Shown here piece by piece: positions 33,885-46,656 of a DNA stretch of 64,000 nucleotides. Source of the DNA: Ananas comosus (Eukaryota; Streptophyta; Magnoliopsida; Poales; Bromeliaceae). Every line of letters begins with the position of its first letter. The first letter of the stretch is position 1. The DNA lies in the NCBI RefSeq assembly GCF_001540865.1, contig NC_033622.1:14835670-14899669 (forward strand), read 5' to 3'. The position numbers were made by a program, and so were the translations under genes. The notes beneath the pieces were generated by a model that was not told the origin of the DNA, ran no database searches, and saw only the letters and a list, made by a program, of their open reading frames with translations.

Positions 33885-34431
33885 ATGAGTAGGGCTACTA
33901 TGTTTCTGGAAGCACGGAGCCTTCCGTGCTTCCATGTCGTTTTCCATGTTGCGACTTGGGAATCGTCGATCGGCTCCGTTAAACTTGATCTAGAGTATTT
34001 GAAGTTCCTAGAAAATAAATTTTATGATTTTTCGATATCATTTGCCTATTAATCGAAGGGGCTCAAAATCAATAATTTTAATGGCCGTAGTGAGCCGTTT
34101 GCAAGTTTAACGGTGTAGAAATATCCAAATCATGTGAAATTTTGATATAAAATTCTTTATAGTATATAAAACAAGATCAATATCTTTGATCTAAAATTTT
34201 AATGTCATATTATCACGTTTCGTAAAATTTTTATTTTCAGCCGTTGATTTTGAGCCCCTTTGTTCACTGGGCAAATAATATCGAAAAATCGCATAATTTA
34301 TTTTCTAGTTACTTCAAATACTCTAGATCAAGTTTAACGGAGCCGATCGACGATTCGAAAGTCGCAATATGAAAAACGACTTGAAAGTACGGAAAACTTC
34401 GTACTTTCATAAGCATAGTAGTCTCACTCTA
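33885..34431. mobile_element. Inverted-repeat MITE, family B, second of the pair
   Basis: It opens GAGTAGGGCTACTATGTTTC and closes AAGCATAGTAGTCTCACTCT, then (TA)n. AACGGTGTAGAAATATCCAA here answers TTGGATATTTCTACACCGTT-like sequence in the first element. Confidence 0.75.
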
Positions 34432-34446
34432 TATATATATATATAT

Positions 34447-34567
34447 ACGTTTTGTTTATTTTATTTAAAAATAAATTTAACTGAAAATATAAATCAATTA
34501 GAATTTAAACTTGAGTCTCCAATATTAATCATTAAATTTTTTGACACTTGTACTGGGACCGTCTGTG
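34447..34567 (-). repeat. tRNA-derived SINE, minus strand, tail missing
   Basis: It reads as the family in reverse, from TTTTGTTTATTTTATTTAAA to ACTGGGACCGTC. The A-rich tail is replaced by the (TA)n tract. Confidence 0.5.
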
Positions 34568-34667
34568 AACTTGAATATATCTAATGATGTGCCAAATGGG
34601 TTTTCTTTTTTCTTGTTTCTTTTTCCTGGTTTCTTTTTCCCGTTTATGTATGCGTGTGAAAGGTAGG

Positions 34668-34820
34668 ACCAAAATAGCTTAACTTATCACCAAAAAGGAC
34701 AATGAATAATGGGAACGACCTTAGTNTTCTTTTTCCATCCTTTGATGTCTATATATTGCCTCACCAAAATAGCTTAACTTATCACCAAAAAGGACAATGA
34801 ATAATGGGAACGACCTTAGT
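34668..34820. repeat. Perfect 58-base direct repeat around an N
   Basis: Bases 34668-34725 and 34763-34820 are identical (ACCAAAATAGCTTAACTTAT ... GAACGACCTTAGT). The first copy ends exactly at the N at 34726. An assembly overlap is the simplest reading. Confidence 0.8.
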
Positions 34821-35082
34821 GTTATGTTTGCTGTAACTTTATAAGTTTTTCCTTCTTTTCAATTGTTCGAAATCAGAATTTTTGCGGTGAGACATAATTG
34901 TAACCTCCCTTAGAGTTTTTTTTTTTTTTTTTTCATCCTCCCATGTCTATATTGTCTCATCTATGTAGCTGAACTCATCTTCTGAATGAATGAAACAGAT
35001 AGTACGTTATTATTTTCTCAAATTTTTTTTTTGAAAAATAATAAACTATCTATTTTAAATTTTTTTAAAAAATATAAGTATT

Positions 35083-35246
35083 GATCAACTGTTCCTAACA
35101 CAAGTGACAAAAAATTGAATGATTGATAACCGTGGTCTCAAATTTGAATCCTACATAATTCATATTTTCAACTAGCTAAATTTATTTTTAAACAAAATAA
35201 ATAAAACGAATAGTATGCGATCTTCCTCTTAAAATTTTTAAAAAAA
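35083..35246 (+). repeat. tRNA-derived SINE copy 3
   Basis: GATCAACTGTTCCTAACACA, AAGTGACAAA, AATTTGAATCC and a degraded tail (GAATAGTATGCGATCTTC) match the family. Confidence 0.55.
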
Positions 35247-36726
35247 CTCTGCTAAAAATATAAAATTAATTAATTAAACATGAACTATATATACTGTGTA
35301 CGGGGCTCGTAATTAAACTTAAACTTATGTGGATACGGGTTGATAAAGTAGGTAGGGAGAATAATGTGTGGGGGAGAGAGAGACATACATGATCACGAGT
35401 GAAAGAGGCGACAGCTGTGGATGAAAGGGGCGGAGGCGCGTGCCCGCTAATCCCGTGCCTCCGATCCATTTATTTTTGGCTCCACACCACCCCCCAACCC
35501 CCCACCCGAGAAAAAAAACAGAAAAGAAAAGGTTTTTTTTTTTAAGAAAAAAAAAACAATCTTAATAAGCTTATTGGGCTTATCCACGCGTTGTGGGCCC
35601 CACTTTTGGGCCGTGACATAATTACCGGGAGGAAGTCGCTCTGCCTCTCTGGCATTACCGCACTGTCCTTTCTCTTTGCTGCATCACTATCGTGGCCACG
35701 GTTACCATTATTTTCTTTTTTATTTATTACTAGAAAAAAGAAAAAACTACTTTAATAATAGTCAAGTATAATAGACTTTTTTTTGCTTTTATCAAACAAT
35801 ATTTTACTTATCCCCGGCTACTGAGGTTTCGTTTGAGATTGCGGGGAGGTTTCCTTACGTAAAATTGCGCTCCATATATCGTGATTAGTCATATATTTTC
35901 TGCGATTCTATCGGAGAACGTAAAGGCGTATCTTTATATATTTTTACCCAACTCTAATTTATCTAATAACGTTAGATGGATCTTAATGCCAAAAATACCA
36001 AACTAAGCCTAAAAAGTCTACAATATATATTATTTATATCTTTAGAAATACTAGTTGAGTATATGTGCAAATACACGTAACAATTATTTTAATTTATTTT
36101 AAATCAATATAAATTTGTAATTATATTTATTTAAAAATTTATAATAAAAATTATATTTTATAAATTCATATGTTATATTTTATTAGAAAATATTTGTAAT
36201 ATTCTATCTTTTTTTATATACATTAAATATTTTTATATATTTTTTGATTTCTGATGGTCTAAAATTTAAGTGCGCGTTTTAAACAAAAAGCATCAAAATT
36301 AAATTCATATTAATTTCAAATTTTAAAATTTAATTTTGATCCACTATAGTTAAAAATTTTTAATTGTTAATTCAAATTTGATATCAAAAATTAAATTTAA
36401 TTCACGATTTAAACTCAAATTTAAATTTTAATGTGAAATAAATGTATAGGAATACTATATTTTAACAGATTGATAATAACCATTTGTTTTATTTGAAATA
36501 TTTTTAACGAATTGATCATAAGTTCGTAGAATTAGATTTATAGATGGATATAAATGCTATTTTTTAATAAATTGATCAGAACCGATCGTTCGTTTTTATT
36601 TGATATATTTTTTAATAAACTGATTATAACTATTCATATGGAATATTTTTTTTTTTTTATTTCATTTGTCATTGTAGAAATTTCTATACGATTTTATATA
36701 TAGTAGAGATATAATAGTTCAACTCC

Positions 36727-36863
36727 TACTATATATAGAGAGAGACGACTATAATGGTATTAATAGTACAAAGCACTTGGTGCTATTTTTTTCGCTATTA
36801 AATCTACTTTCTTAATCATTGCCATCTCTTGGATCATAATATTCTACCAACTACCCACTAATA
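36727..36863. mobile_element. MITE family C fragment, cut at an N
   Basis: GAGACGACTATAATGGTATT and AAAGCACTTGGTGCTATTTT are family C words. The element stops at the N at 36864, next to (TA)n. Confidence 0.45.
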
Positions 36864-36885
36864 NATATATATATATAATAATTGG

Positions 36886-37270
36886 ACCAGAATACTATTA
36901 ATAATATTTGGATTTTTTTACTCTTGAATTTTTAATCTTTAAATAAAAATTATAGGGTTTAGAATGCTACTGGTCTATTGTACTTATACGTATAATAGCT
37001 AGTATACTCTTATGAGTATAGAACCTTTTGTACTTATAAGTTTTCGGCCGTTGGATAAAGAAATATGCGGTTATGATGATAATGATCTTCTGTTAGGATG
37101 ATGGTGGTTCGCTAGGATTTAGTGCGTAGTTGGTTGAATAGTACGATCTAACGGATGAAAATGCTCAAAAGAGTAGATTTAATCTAATGGTCGAAAATTC
37201 ATGAGTACAAAGAAATCTATCCTCATAAGTATAATTCCCGGACTCCGGATAATAAATATTGAGCTAGACC
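36886..37270. mobile_element. MITE segment, nested or composite
   Basis: ATTGGACCAGAATACTATTA starts one element; a second start, AGAATGCTACTGGTCTATTG, follows within 80 bases. The stretch ends near TATTGAGCTAGACC. The interior matches the family C variants at 30708 and 57480. Confidence 0.45.
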
Positions 37271-38932
37271 GGTGAACTAATATGTGCTTAAGACCATACT
37301 ATTATACTTCTCTAGAAGGGAAAAATTCTAAATTTATATCATGTGTTTACATGGACAAGCAATTTAATTTTATGACCTAGTCTCTTGACAAAATATAATA
37401 TGTTTAAATGTTTTATTCAAATTCAAATTTCACGATACTTCAATTTAAAAACTAACTGTTGAGCACGGTTTACATCCGTGCGCTTAATTTACTTTTGTGC
37501 TACCCAAGATGACGAGTTTGCATGTCCCACTACTTGCGTAACAAGTCATCGTAAATTGTGTCTCACCATCGCATTAAATTTCTCTCATTATATTTATTGA
37601 GACCAATGAAAAATTAGAAAATAAAAGAATATGTATAATTTTTTTTTCCATCCAGTTACCTACAAAATTTAATGCAGATGTGTAACAGTTATATCGTATC
37701 ATTAATATTTAATTAATTATTTTTTTAAAAAAATATAATAAAAATATTTTTAAAATAATTATGATATGTTGGATAAATTTTTTTTAAAAAAATTAATTAG
37801 TTGAGAAATATCACATTATCAATGTGATTGCTGCATTGTAGACTTTTAATTTTCTCAAATTTGGGCTTAAACAATATGCACAATTTTATTTTTTTTATCA
37901 CATACCAATTGACCTATAAAATTTCTCTAATTATATAATTAATAATTATTATTTTTGAGATACACTCTAAGTATGGCCATATTTAAATCAAGTGTTGCTA
38001 ATTTACCCACTTCAGTCAAAACATAGGTCACAAATTATTCATGTCACGTGACCCAATTACCCATTATAAATAAATTCTAATTAAATTAATCAAATAAAAA
38101 AAATATAAAGGGGTTATAAATAAAATAATTAGTTAACAGAAGAGGGCATGTTTGTCAACGATGAGTGGGAAAGGGGGCGGCGCCTGGGGCTGTGCCCTTC
38201 TTTTGTGTAGTCCCTCTAGTTTATTTAAATTTAATTAAATTTAATTTAATTTAATTTAATGTTGTGATAATAAAATCTGAAAGATTTGAATGTGATTAAA
38301 TTTCAAATATCCTCATATCATTTTAGAATCCGTACTTCAATAAATGGCCTTGTTAAATCCCCTCTCGTCAGGGCAGTTAATGGTGTATTTCCCATGAAAA
38401 AAAAAAATATAATTTCTAGTAAATGTTGAAGTACTGAGCATTATATCCAAAATCAATCAATTATACCGTATCAAGTAAAATAAAAAAAAATTAATCAAAA
38501 TAACATAGTATAAATCTATTAATTAGATGTTATAAATTATAATAGAATAATTCTCACCTCATATGCGAAAATAAGTCTTATTTTGTTATTATGTTTACAT
38601 ACAATTCAAAAGCTTTTAGTTGTATGGAATAATTGTGATTGGAAGACTTTTTTTCAATTGTGATTTGGTCGTTGAAGCATTTTAACTATCACGCAAATTT
38701 TTTTTAAAAAATCAATGGAGGATCTTACAGAACAGTAGAAGCTTTGAACTAACTCTAACATGAATCCAAACAAATATATGATCATAATTATGTGTAATTT
38801 GAATTGAAAAAACAATTACCAATTATTATTACAGAAAAAAAAAACACTGGAAACATAAACAACACCTATGAGATGCCAAATGGGTCCTCAAAGCATCCAA
38901 GGAATACCATAAACCCCACCATATCCCCCACC

Positions 38933-38934
<2 letters not shown>

Positions 38935-38972
<38 letters not shown>

Positions 38973-39011
38973 AAGCCCACACCTTTGCTTCTCCTTTCCA
39001 CTCCCATTCCC

Positions 39012-39053
<42 letters not shown>

Positions 39054-39135
39054 GCTCGCCTTTGAATTAGAAACGCGTATAGCGAAACCCAAGATATCAC
39101 GAGCTCACAAAGTGAAGAAGCAATAAAGGGGAAAG

Positions 39136-39172
<37 letters not shown>
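38935..39172 (+). promoter_or_regulatory. Promoter and GA/CT-rich leader of the XTH gene
   Basis: Two (CT)n tracts (about 38938-38967 and 39018-39051) flank a TATA-like CATAAAAAG at about 38967-38975. A (GA)n tract at 39138-39170 ends four bases before the ATG. Such tracts are candidate GAGA-type elements and leader sequence. Confidence 0.45.
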
Positions 39173-39174
<2 letters not shown>

Positions 39175-41011
39175 ATGGGTTCGTCGCTTCCTTTGTTCCT
39201 CTTCCTCAATCCCCTGTTTCTCTTCTTCTTCTTCTTCTTCTTTTCCTCCTGCAATGCATTCGCTTCTCCATTAGAGAGCGTTCGAGCCCTCTCGTTCGAA
39301 GAGGGGTACACGCAAATCTTCGGGGACAACAATCTCAGGCTCCTCCGCGACGGGAGGAGCGTTCGCATTGCCCTCGACGAGAACACTGGTAACAAAAAAC
39401 CCTCATTTTCCTTCAAAAAAGAATTAAAAAAAACCATTTTTTTGGGTATTGATTCCTTTTGTTGTGCTTGTTTTTGATCGAATGGGGTGGGGTTTTGGTG
39501 AACACTCAGGTGCGGGTTTCGCCTCACAAGACCTATACCTTCATGGGTTCTTTAGCGCTTCGATCAAACTCCCCTCCGATTACGCCGCTGGAGTCGTCGT
39601 CGCCTTCTATGTGAGCCTCTTCTCCTCTCTTTTAATTCCTTTTTTTTTTTTACCGCAGAACAGCAAAAGTACCCAACCTTGTGTTCTTGCTCTGAAAATA
39701 CGATGCCATGCTTGCAAAGTTACCTTTTTTTTCCTTTCCCCTTTATTTTTGGTTGTAGATGTCGAATGGGGATACGTATGAGAGAACCCATGACGAATTA
39801 GACTTCGAGTTCCTGGGAAACGTTAGGGGAAAGGAGTGGAGGCTCCAAACAAATGTCTATGGAAATGGGAGCACCAAAGTTGGAAGAGAGGAAAGATACG
39901 ATTTTTGGTTCGACCCAACTGAGGATTTCCACCAATACTCCATCCTCTGGACCCATAATCGCATCATGTGAGTCTCCAAATTAAACTAATTTAAGATACC
40001 AAATTTTACTTCTTCTGTTTTAGCATTTATGCTTCTTTTTTTTTTTTTTTTGTAGATAGATATTCTATTTATGCATGCTTCTTCTTATTACATCTTTCCC
40101 CGAGTTTTACGGTTGTATTTGTTTGGGTAAAGCATGCAAACATTTCCCCTTTCATGTTAGATACACAAGGAATCTCTTTTAATGCCTGAAAAGAATGTGA
40201 AGCTGGATATGGGAGAAGGGTTTACAAATTGCTTTGTTACCTATTCTTTCTATAGAAAGTTTTGCTTTATTAGTATTGTGTCTTTTTAAGCTCATCTGGG
40301 TAAAGTTTCAGAACCTATCTGTTTTTGGCAAATCATTGCCTTTTTTATGCTTGTTATCATTCTTCACCCTCTGTTTAATGTTTATTTCCTCAATTTAGGC
40401 ACTTGTGAGTGATAGTGAAAATCTTGTCCCTGATTTTAAAGATCAACACATATTTCTACCAATGTATTTTTCCTAATAACTTCGTTTTTTTATATATATA
40501 TATATATTCCAGATTTTACATAGATAACACTCCAATTAGAGAGGTTGTGAGGAGTGAGGCCATGGGAGGGGCCTTCCCCTCCAAACCCATGTCCCTCTAT
40601 GCTACAATATGGGATGGCTCTAGTTGGGCTACTTTAGGCGGGCGCTACAAGGTCAACTATAAATACTCTCCGTTCGTTGCGGAATTCGCCGACCTCGTCC
40701 TCCACGGCTGCCCCGTGAACCCACTGGACCACTCATTGGCGTGCGAAGGGCCGGAATCGGCCCAATTCAATTCAGTTATGATATCGGCTGATCAGCGCGC
40801 CGCAATGGAGGCCTTTCGAAGGAATCATATGAGCTATTCTTACTGCCACGACCGCGAAAGATATCCGAGCCCTTTACCCGACTGCTCACTCGACGAAGAG
40901 TCCACGCACTTTTTCGGGCGAGACGGGCTGAAGTTTGGCGACCGGAGGCACCGTGGTCGAAGGAACCGCAAGCAGCGAAGCCCGGCTAGCCGAAGCGATG
41001 CTTCCATTTGA
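39175..41011 (+). CDS. XTH30: Xyloglucan endotransglucosylase/hydrolase, XTH30-like
   Basis: Four exons: 39175-39388, 39510-39610, 39759-39967 and 40513-41011. Phases match and the protein has 340 residues, the usual length for this group. Residues 1-27 or so form a Phe-rich signal peptide. The glycosyl hydrolase family 16 signature is [10 protein letters not shown], in which the two Glu and central Asp are catalytic (ExDxE). NVYGNGST just downstream holds the usual N-glycosylation site. The C-terminal XTH part has [15 protein letters not shown] and paired cysteines, then a basic tail rich in Arg that marks the group containing XTH27-30. Family knowledge: it cuts and rejoins, or hydrolyses, xyloglucan in the cell wall. 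ATG 39175 is chosen over the TTG just before it. Which of the two activities dominates cannot be read here. Confidence 0.93.
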
Positions 41012-42035
41012 GTTTGGTTAACAATTCTTTCTTGTTTAGATTGTGATGTCATTCATGTTGTATAGTAAGGGAGAGGGAGAGGAGTTCATTGGAGCATTGT
41101 TAGATTAATTCGGTTAGATTTTATTCCTAGTTTCTCATATCTCTGCACTTTAATTTGTGTTTCTATTTGTTGGATCAATTCATGCATATATATATATTCA
41201 ATCTTTTGTTTGTTTCCTCTTTATATGTTTACAAATTTCGTCTCCTCATTTCACATGGGGATGTTAGCTTTACAGATGTGTCTGTTTACAAAAGGGGTAG
41301 GATTAAGTCACAAGTTCTTGTGAGCATGTCTCCTCTTGGCCTTTATTAGTTTATATATCGTTATGTCCTGATGGAACATTCAAGTGTTGGAATTTTGTGG
41401 CCATGAGAGCACATGTAACATGTACCAGAGATTGGGGGGTCTCCTTAGCTTCATCTCCATGTGGAGGTTGCAACTAAGAGTGCACTGTCCCTCTGATATT
41501 TACTTAAGCTAGTAGTTGTTATATAAATTTATGGTGTTTTTGGTGTCAAGCAAAGGATTAATCATTCATCAGTTCTAAAGGGGTTTCCCACCTTCCCCCC
41601 TCCTTTTTTGTGGTGGGTCTACACCAAACACATGGAACTTTAAATACACTTATTAATAAGAGGCTCCGGGGAGGTGGAACAGGGTTTGGTCCCAGTCACT
41701 TAATACACCAGCAAATGACCTTACCAGCAGGTCATGCGCCTTATTGCATGTTAATTCCTTGTCCTCTGATGTTTCTCATTTTTAAGTTAGAAAACCATAC
41801 TACAAAGCACCTTACCAGCAGCTCTTATATGTTTTTGGAACCGTAGTTTTGCAACTCATTTCTAGAGACATTAACTAGACTCTCGAATTGATGCTTGACT
41901 ATGCCAGCTACTTTAAATTACGATCACTCAGCTCTAACTAGAAGTCATTAAGTTAAAACCCAGATGCATAGCGAAAGAGATTTCGGTTAATGATAAAAAA
42001 TGATGAATTTTTATTGAAAACGCAACTTCAATAAT
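41012..42035. other. 3' flank of XTH and spacer
   Basis: It contains the 3' untranslated region and intergenic sequence. Nothing else recognised. Confidence 0.5.
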
Positions 42036-42382
42036 GTGTTTGGTTTGGGGTTAAGGGATGGGATAACCCCTTAATCCCAATTTTATTCCCAAACATGATT
42101 ATAGGGGGACCCCACCCCAAATGGGCTAACCCGGAATAATTCATTTGGAGTGGGATTAACTAACCCCAGCTAACCCCACCGCACCCCACTACTCCAACCA
42201 AACAAAACACTATTTTACTCACTATCCTTTTTATCCCACCTATTCCAACCAAACACTATTTTTTTTAATCCTGGGCTAACTCAAATTCTCAACCAAACAC
42301 AAAAATATTCTAATCTCACCTTAACTCTGAACGTAACCCTATCCCTGAAATAACTAGTTTTTCCTTAACTCCGAACCAAACG
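42036..42382. mobile_element. MITE, family D
   Basis: GTGTTTGGTTTGGGGTTAAG at the left and TTAACTCCGAACCAAACG at the right are inverted repeats. CCCTGAAATAACTA near the right end is nearly the same in the 59864 copy. Confidence 0.65.
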
Positions 42383-43279
42383 ATAGTAAGAGTTCTATTT
42401 GATTTATAAAGTTTCAGATTCTCCAGAAATGTAAGTTGATCCATTAAAATGATCAATTATTGTTTTTCTTCTTTCCACACAACTTAATTTGTTGGACATT
42501 CTTTCCTCTGGCAATCTCAGAAAAAATAAATAAATAAATAATCCTTCCTCATTTCATTTTTTTTTTCAAAAAGAAGCAAATCACCATTTAGTTTGATTAG
42601 AATACAATAATTCAAATACTCGCAGAACACTAGCAACATTGGGTGTATATATGCTAATAACTAAACCCAGCCATACTGATTACTGAATACAACTGGATAA
42701 TAAACAGGGGCTCTTGAAATTTGAGCCAATTATAAAAAAAATAGAACAAAAATTTTGATCAAAAAAGTCAACCAATCGCAACACTTTGGCACTGTTACCA
42801 CCATTGGTGGAGGTCCCCTTTTTTTTTTTCCTTTTTTTTATTTTTTCCCCTCATTCTCCTGTAGCTTGTTAATGGGGATGGTGATGATGCTCTTAGCTGT
42901 TTCCCTCTCTGTTTGGTGCAAGTGGAGGGGTTAATTTTGTTTGGGCCAAGGATGGAAAGGGGATGTGAGTGTGGGCTCATTTGACTGGGTTTGTAGGGGA
43001 ACAAGGGCTAGGGTTAGGGTTAGGGTTAGGGTTTGGCCCCCTCATTGTTTTCTGACCCCCAATTGAATGAGTTGGGCAGAGGGAGAGGTGGGACTGTTTT
43101 GCATGTGAAGGGGAGGAGACAAGTCCCTGCTGGCTCTGGACCCTCTTGTTGTGTCATGGTGGTCCAGCACAAAGAATTAGAATCTGATTATAATAATATT
43201 CTGCAATCACAAGATTCAATGAGTTTACGACATTAATGTCAAAAACTTAGAAATTTGAGTTACTAATCATTTCCCTTTT

Positions 43280-43293
<14 letters not shown>
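42383..43293. other. Spacer upstream of actin
   Basis: No gene is recognised. It includes a telomere-like hexamer tract and leads into a long T run. Confidence 0.45.
43009..43034. repeat. Interstitial TTAGGG-type tract
   Basis: CTAGGGTTAGGGTTAGGGTT continues for one more unit: four hexamers, not the heptamer TTTAGGG of most plants. On the minus strand it reads as repeated teloboxes (AACCCTAACCC). Confidence 0.7.

Positions 43294-43343
<50 letters not shown>
43294..43343. repeat. Uninterrupted run of 50 T
   Basis: An unbroken T homopolymer, preceded by shorter T runs. On the minus strand it reads as a poly-A tail after GATGAG. Confidence 0.85.
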
Positions 43344-43812
43344 CTCATCTAGCTTTCACAGGATACAACGCATTCTGACGTTCACATCTAATACCAATAT
43401 TCCAAGAGCTGAAAGTAATAACAGTTCAAATTGCAACAGTAGCGTCACGTGCCGGGTTGCAGAAAATTTGCTCCTATTTTAGTTGGGGTTAGTCGCGTAC
43501 GAGGGACCCTGGCCCATTTTTACAACTCATCAGACACTTTGGGGAACTTAGCCCAACAAATTTCCTTCTCAGCGCATCTGCAATTGGGCCTGTTATCTAA
43601 AACTAAACCTTAATAAAAGATCTAGATATGATGGCCCTTTCTTTTTTTCTGAAAATGTTCTAAATATAGTATGCTTGAGTTATCATAAGCCATTCTCCGT
43701 TCATCTTATCTTATATACATTAACAATGGACAATTGAGTTGTTCTGACGAATAAATTAAGATAGTAAAATACGTGGCACACTCAAAGAAATGCACAGAAC
43801 GGACCAGCTTAA

Positions 43813-43840
43813 CCCGACCCGACCCGACCCGGCCCGACCC
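43813..43840. repeat. (CCCGA)n tract, G-quadruplex-prone on the minus strand
   Basis: Six CCC runs are separated by two bases each. The complement has six GGG runs with TC or CC loops. It lies about 120 bases before the GA-rich actin leader. Confidence 0.7.
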
Positions 43841-43932
43841 GACAGTTTCGGTCGCGTCGTGGGCTGCGTCAGACGCGGTCGCGAATTTCCAATTTGAGCG
43901 GCGCGCGCAAAGCGCGGGTCCAACCACTCATC

Positions 43933-43997
43933 GAAAGAGAGAGAGAGAAAGGGAGAGAGAGAGAGGGAGGAGACGCGCACGCACAAATAGAGTTCTC

Positions 43998-44034
<37 letters not shown>

Positions 44035-44618
44035 AAGATCTAGGGTTTCCTCATCGTCGTCCCACAGCGATCGCCCTCGCACTTTGGCTCATCTTCTTCT
44101 GAAACATTGTTCGTTGGGCAAGAGATCTCTCAACCCTTCTTTTCCTATTAAGACGAGTTTGATCTATGATTATTTCATTATTAAATTGCACATTCCTGGC
44201 GTTAAATTGATGCAGCTCTTTGTTTCTTTTTTCTTTTTTCTTTTTTGGGCCTTATGGATTTGAGTTAAATTACTGCTAAGGTAGAAAGATCATCTATGAA
44301 CATGTCATTGAACCAAAAAAAGAAAAAAACAGAAAAAAGAAATCAACATTTGTAAGAATCGAATCTATATTATCCATTTCAAAAAATCTCTTCCTTTTTA
44401 GCATGTGATTCTCGAAATTGATTAGTTATTAGGGGGAAAAAAAACTTGAATGATATTTCTGAGCAAATTCTCTATTACGTGATTGGATTTAAGATACCGC
44501 CTCTGCCTGTGCCTCTGTCTTATTGTATCTGGCTGCGGCTGCGATCCTTGCCGCGTCGCAAGTGAAGAGTTTTGATCTTAGCATGTAATCCTTTCCTTTG
44601 TGTACCAATTAATAGGAA
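43933..44618 (+). promoter_or_regulatory. GA-rich leader and probable leader intron of actin
   Basis: (GA)n tracts at about 43936-43965 and 44001-44030 are followed by CTAGGGTTTCC (a telobox in reverse). An acceptor AATAG at 44611-44615 stands four bases before the ATG. Leader introns are usual in plant actins and raise expression. The donor could not be placed. Confidence 0.5.

Positions 44619-46656
<2,038 letters not shown>

Larger units (their letters stand above)
35247..38934. other. Gene-free AT-rich region
   Basis: A GC-richer patch at 35.38-35.70 kb has no convincing frame. The rest is AT-rich spacer with two MITE segments near 36.7-37.3 kb. Confidence 0.45.

Noticed and set aside
30708..34431. 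CRISPR-like or satellite array reading of the repeated segments
   Set aside because: The units are MITEs with inverted ends, variable spacing and opposite orientations, in a plant nuclear genome.
39105..39527. Minus-strand 140-residue frame over the XTH first exon
   Set aside because: Built from poly-Lys and (GA)n translation; no signal or domain.
40409..40512. Upstream extension of the last XTH exon frame
   Set aside because: It is intron sequence; the acceptor at 40511-40512 gives the conserved IIFYID junction.
43756..44102. Frames over the actin leader on both strands
   Set aside because: Low-complexity Ser-Leu and Arg-Glu repeats from (CT)n/(GA)n.
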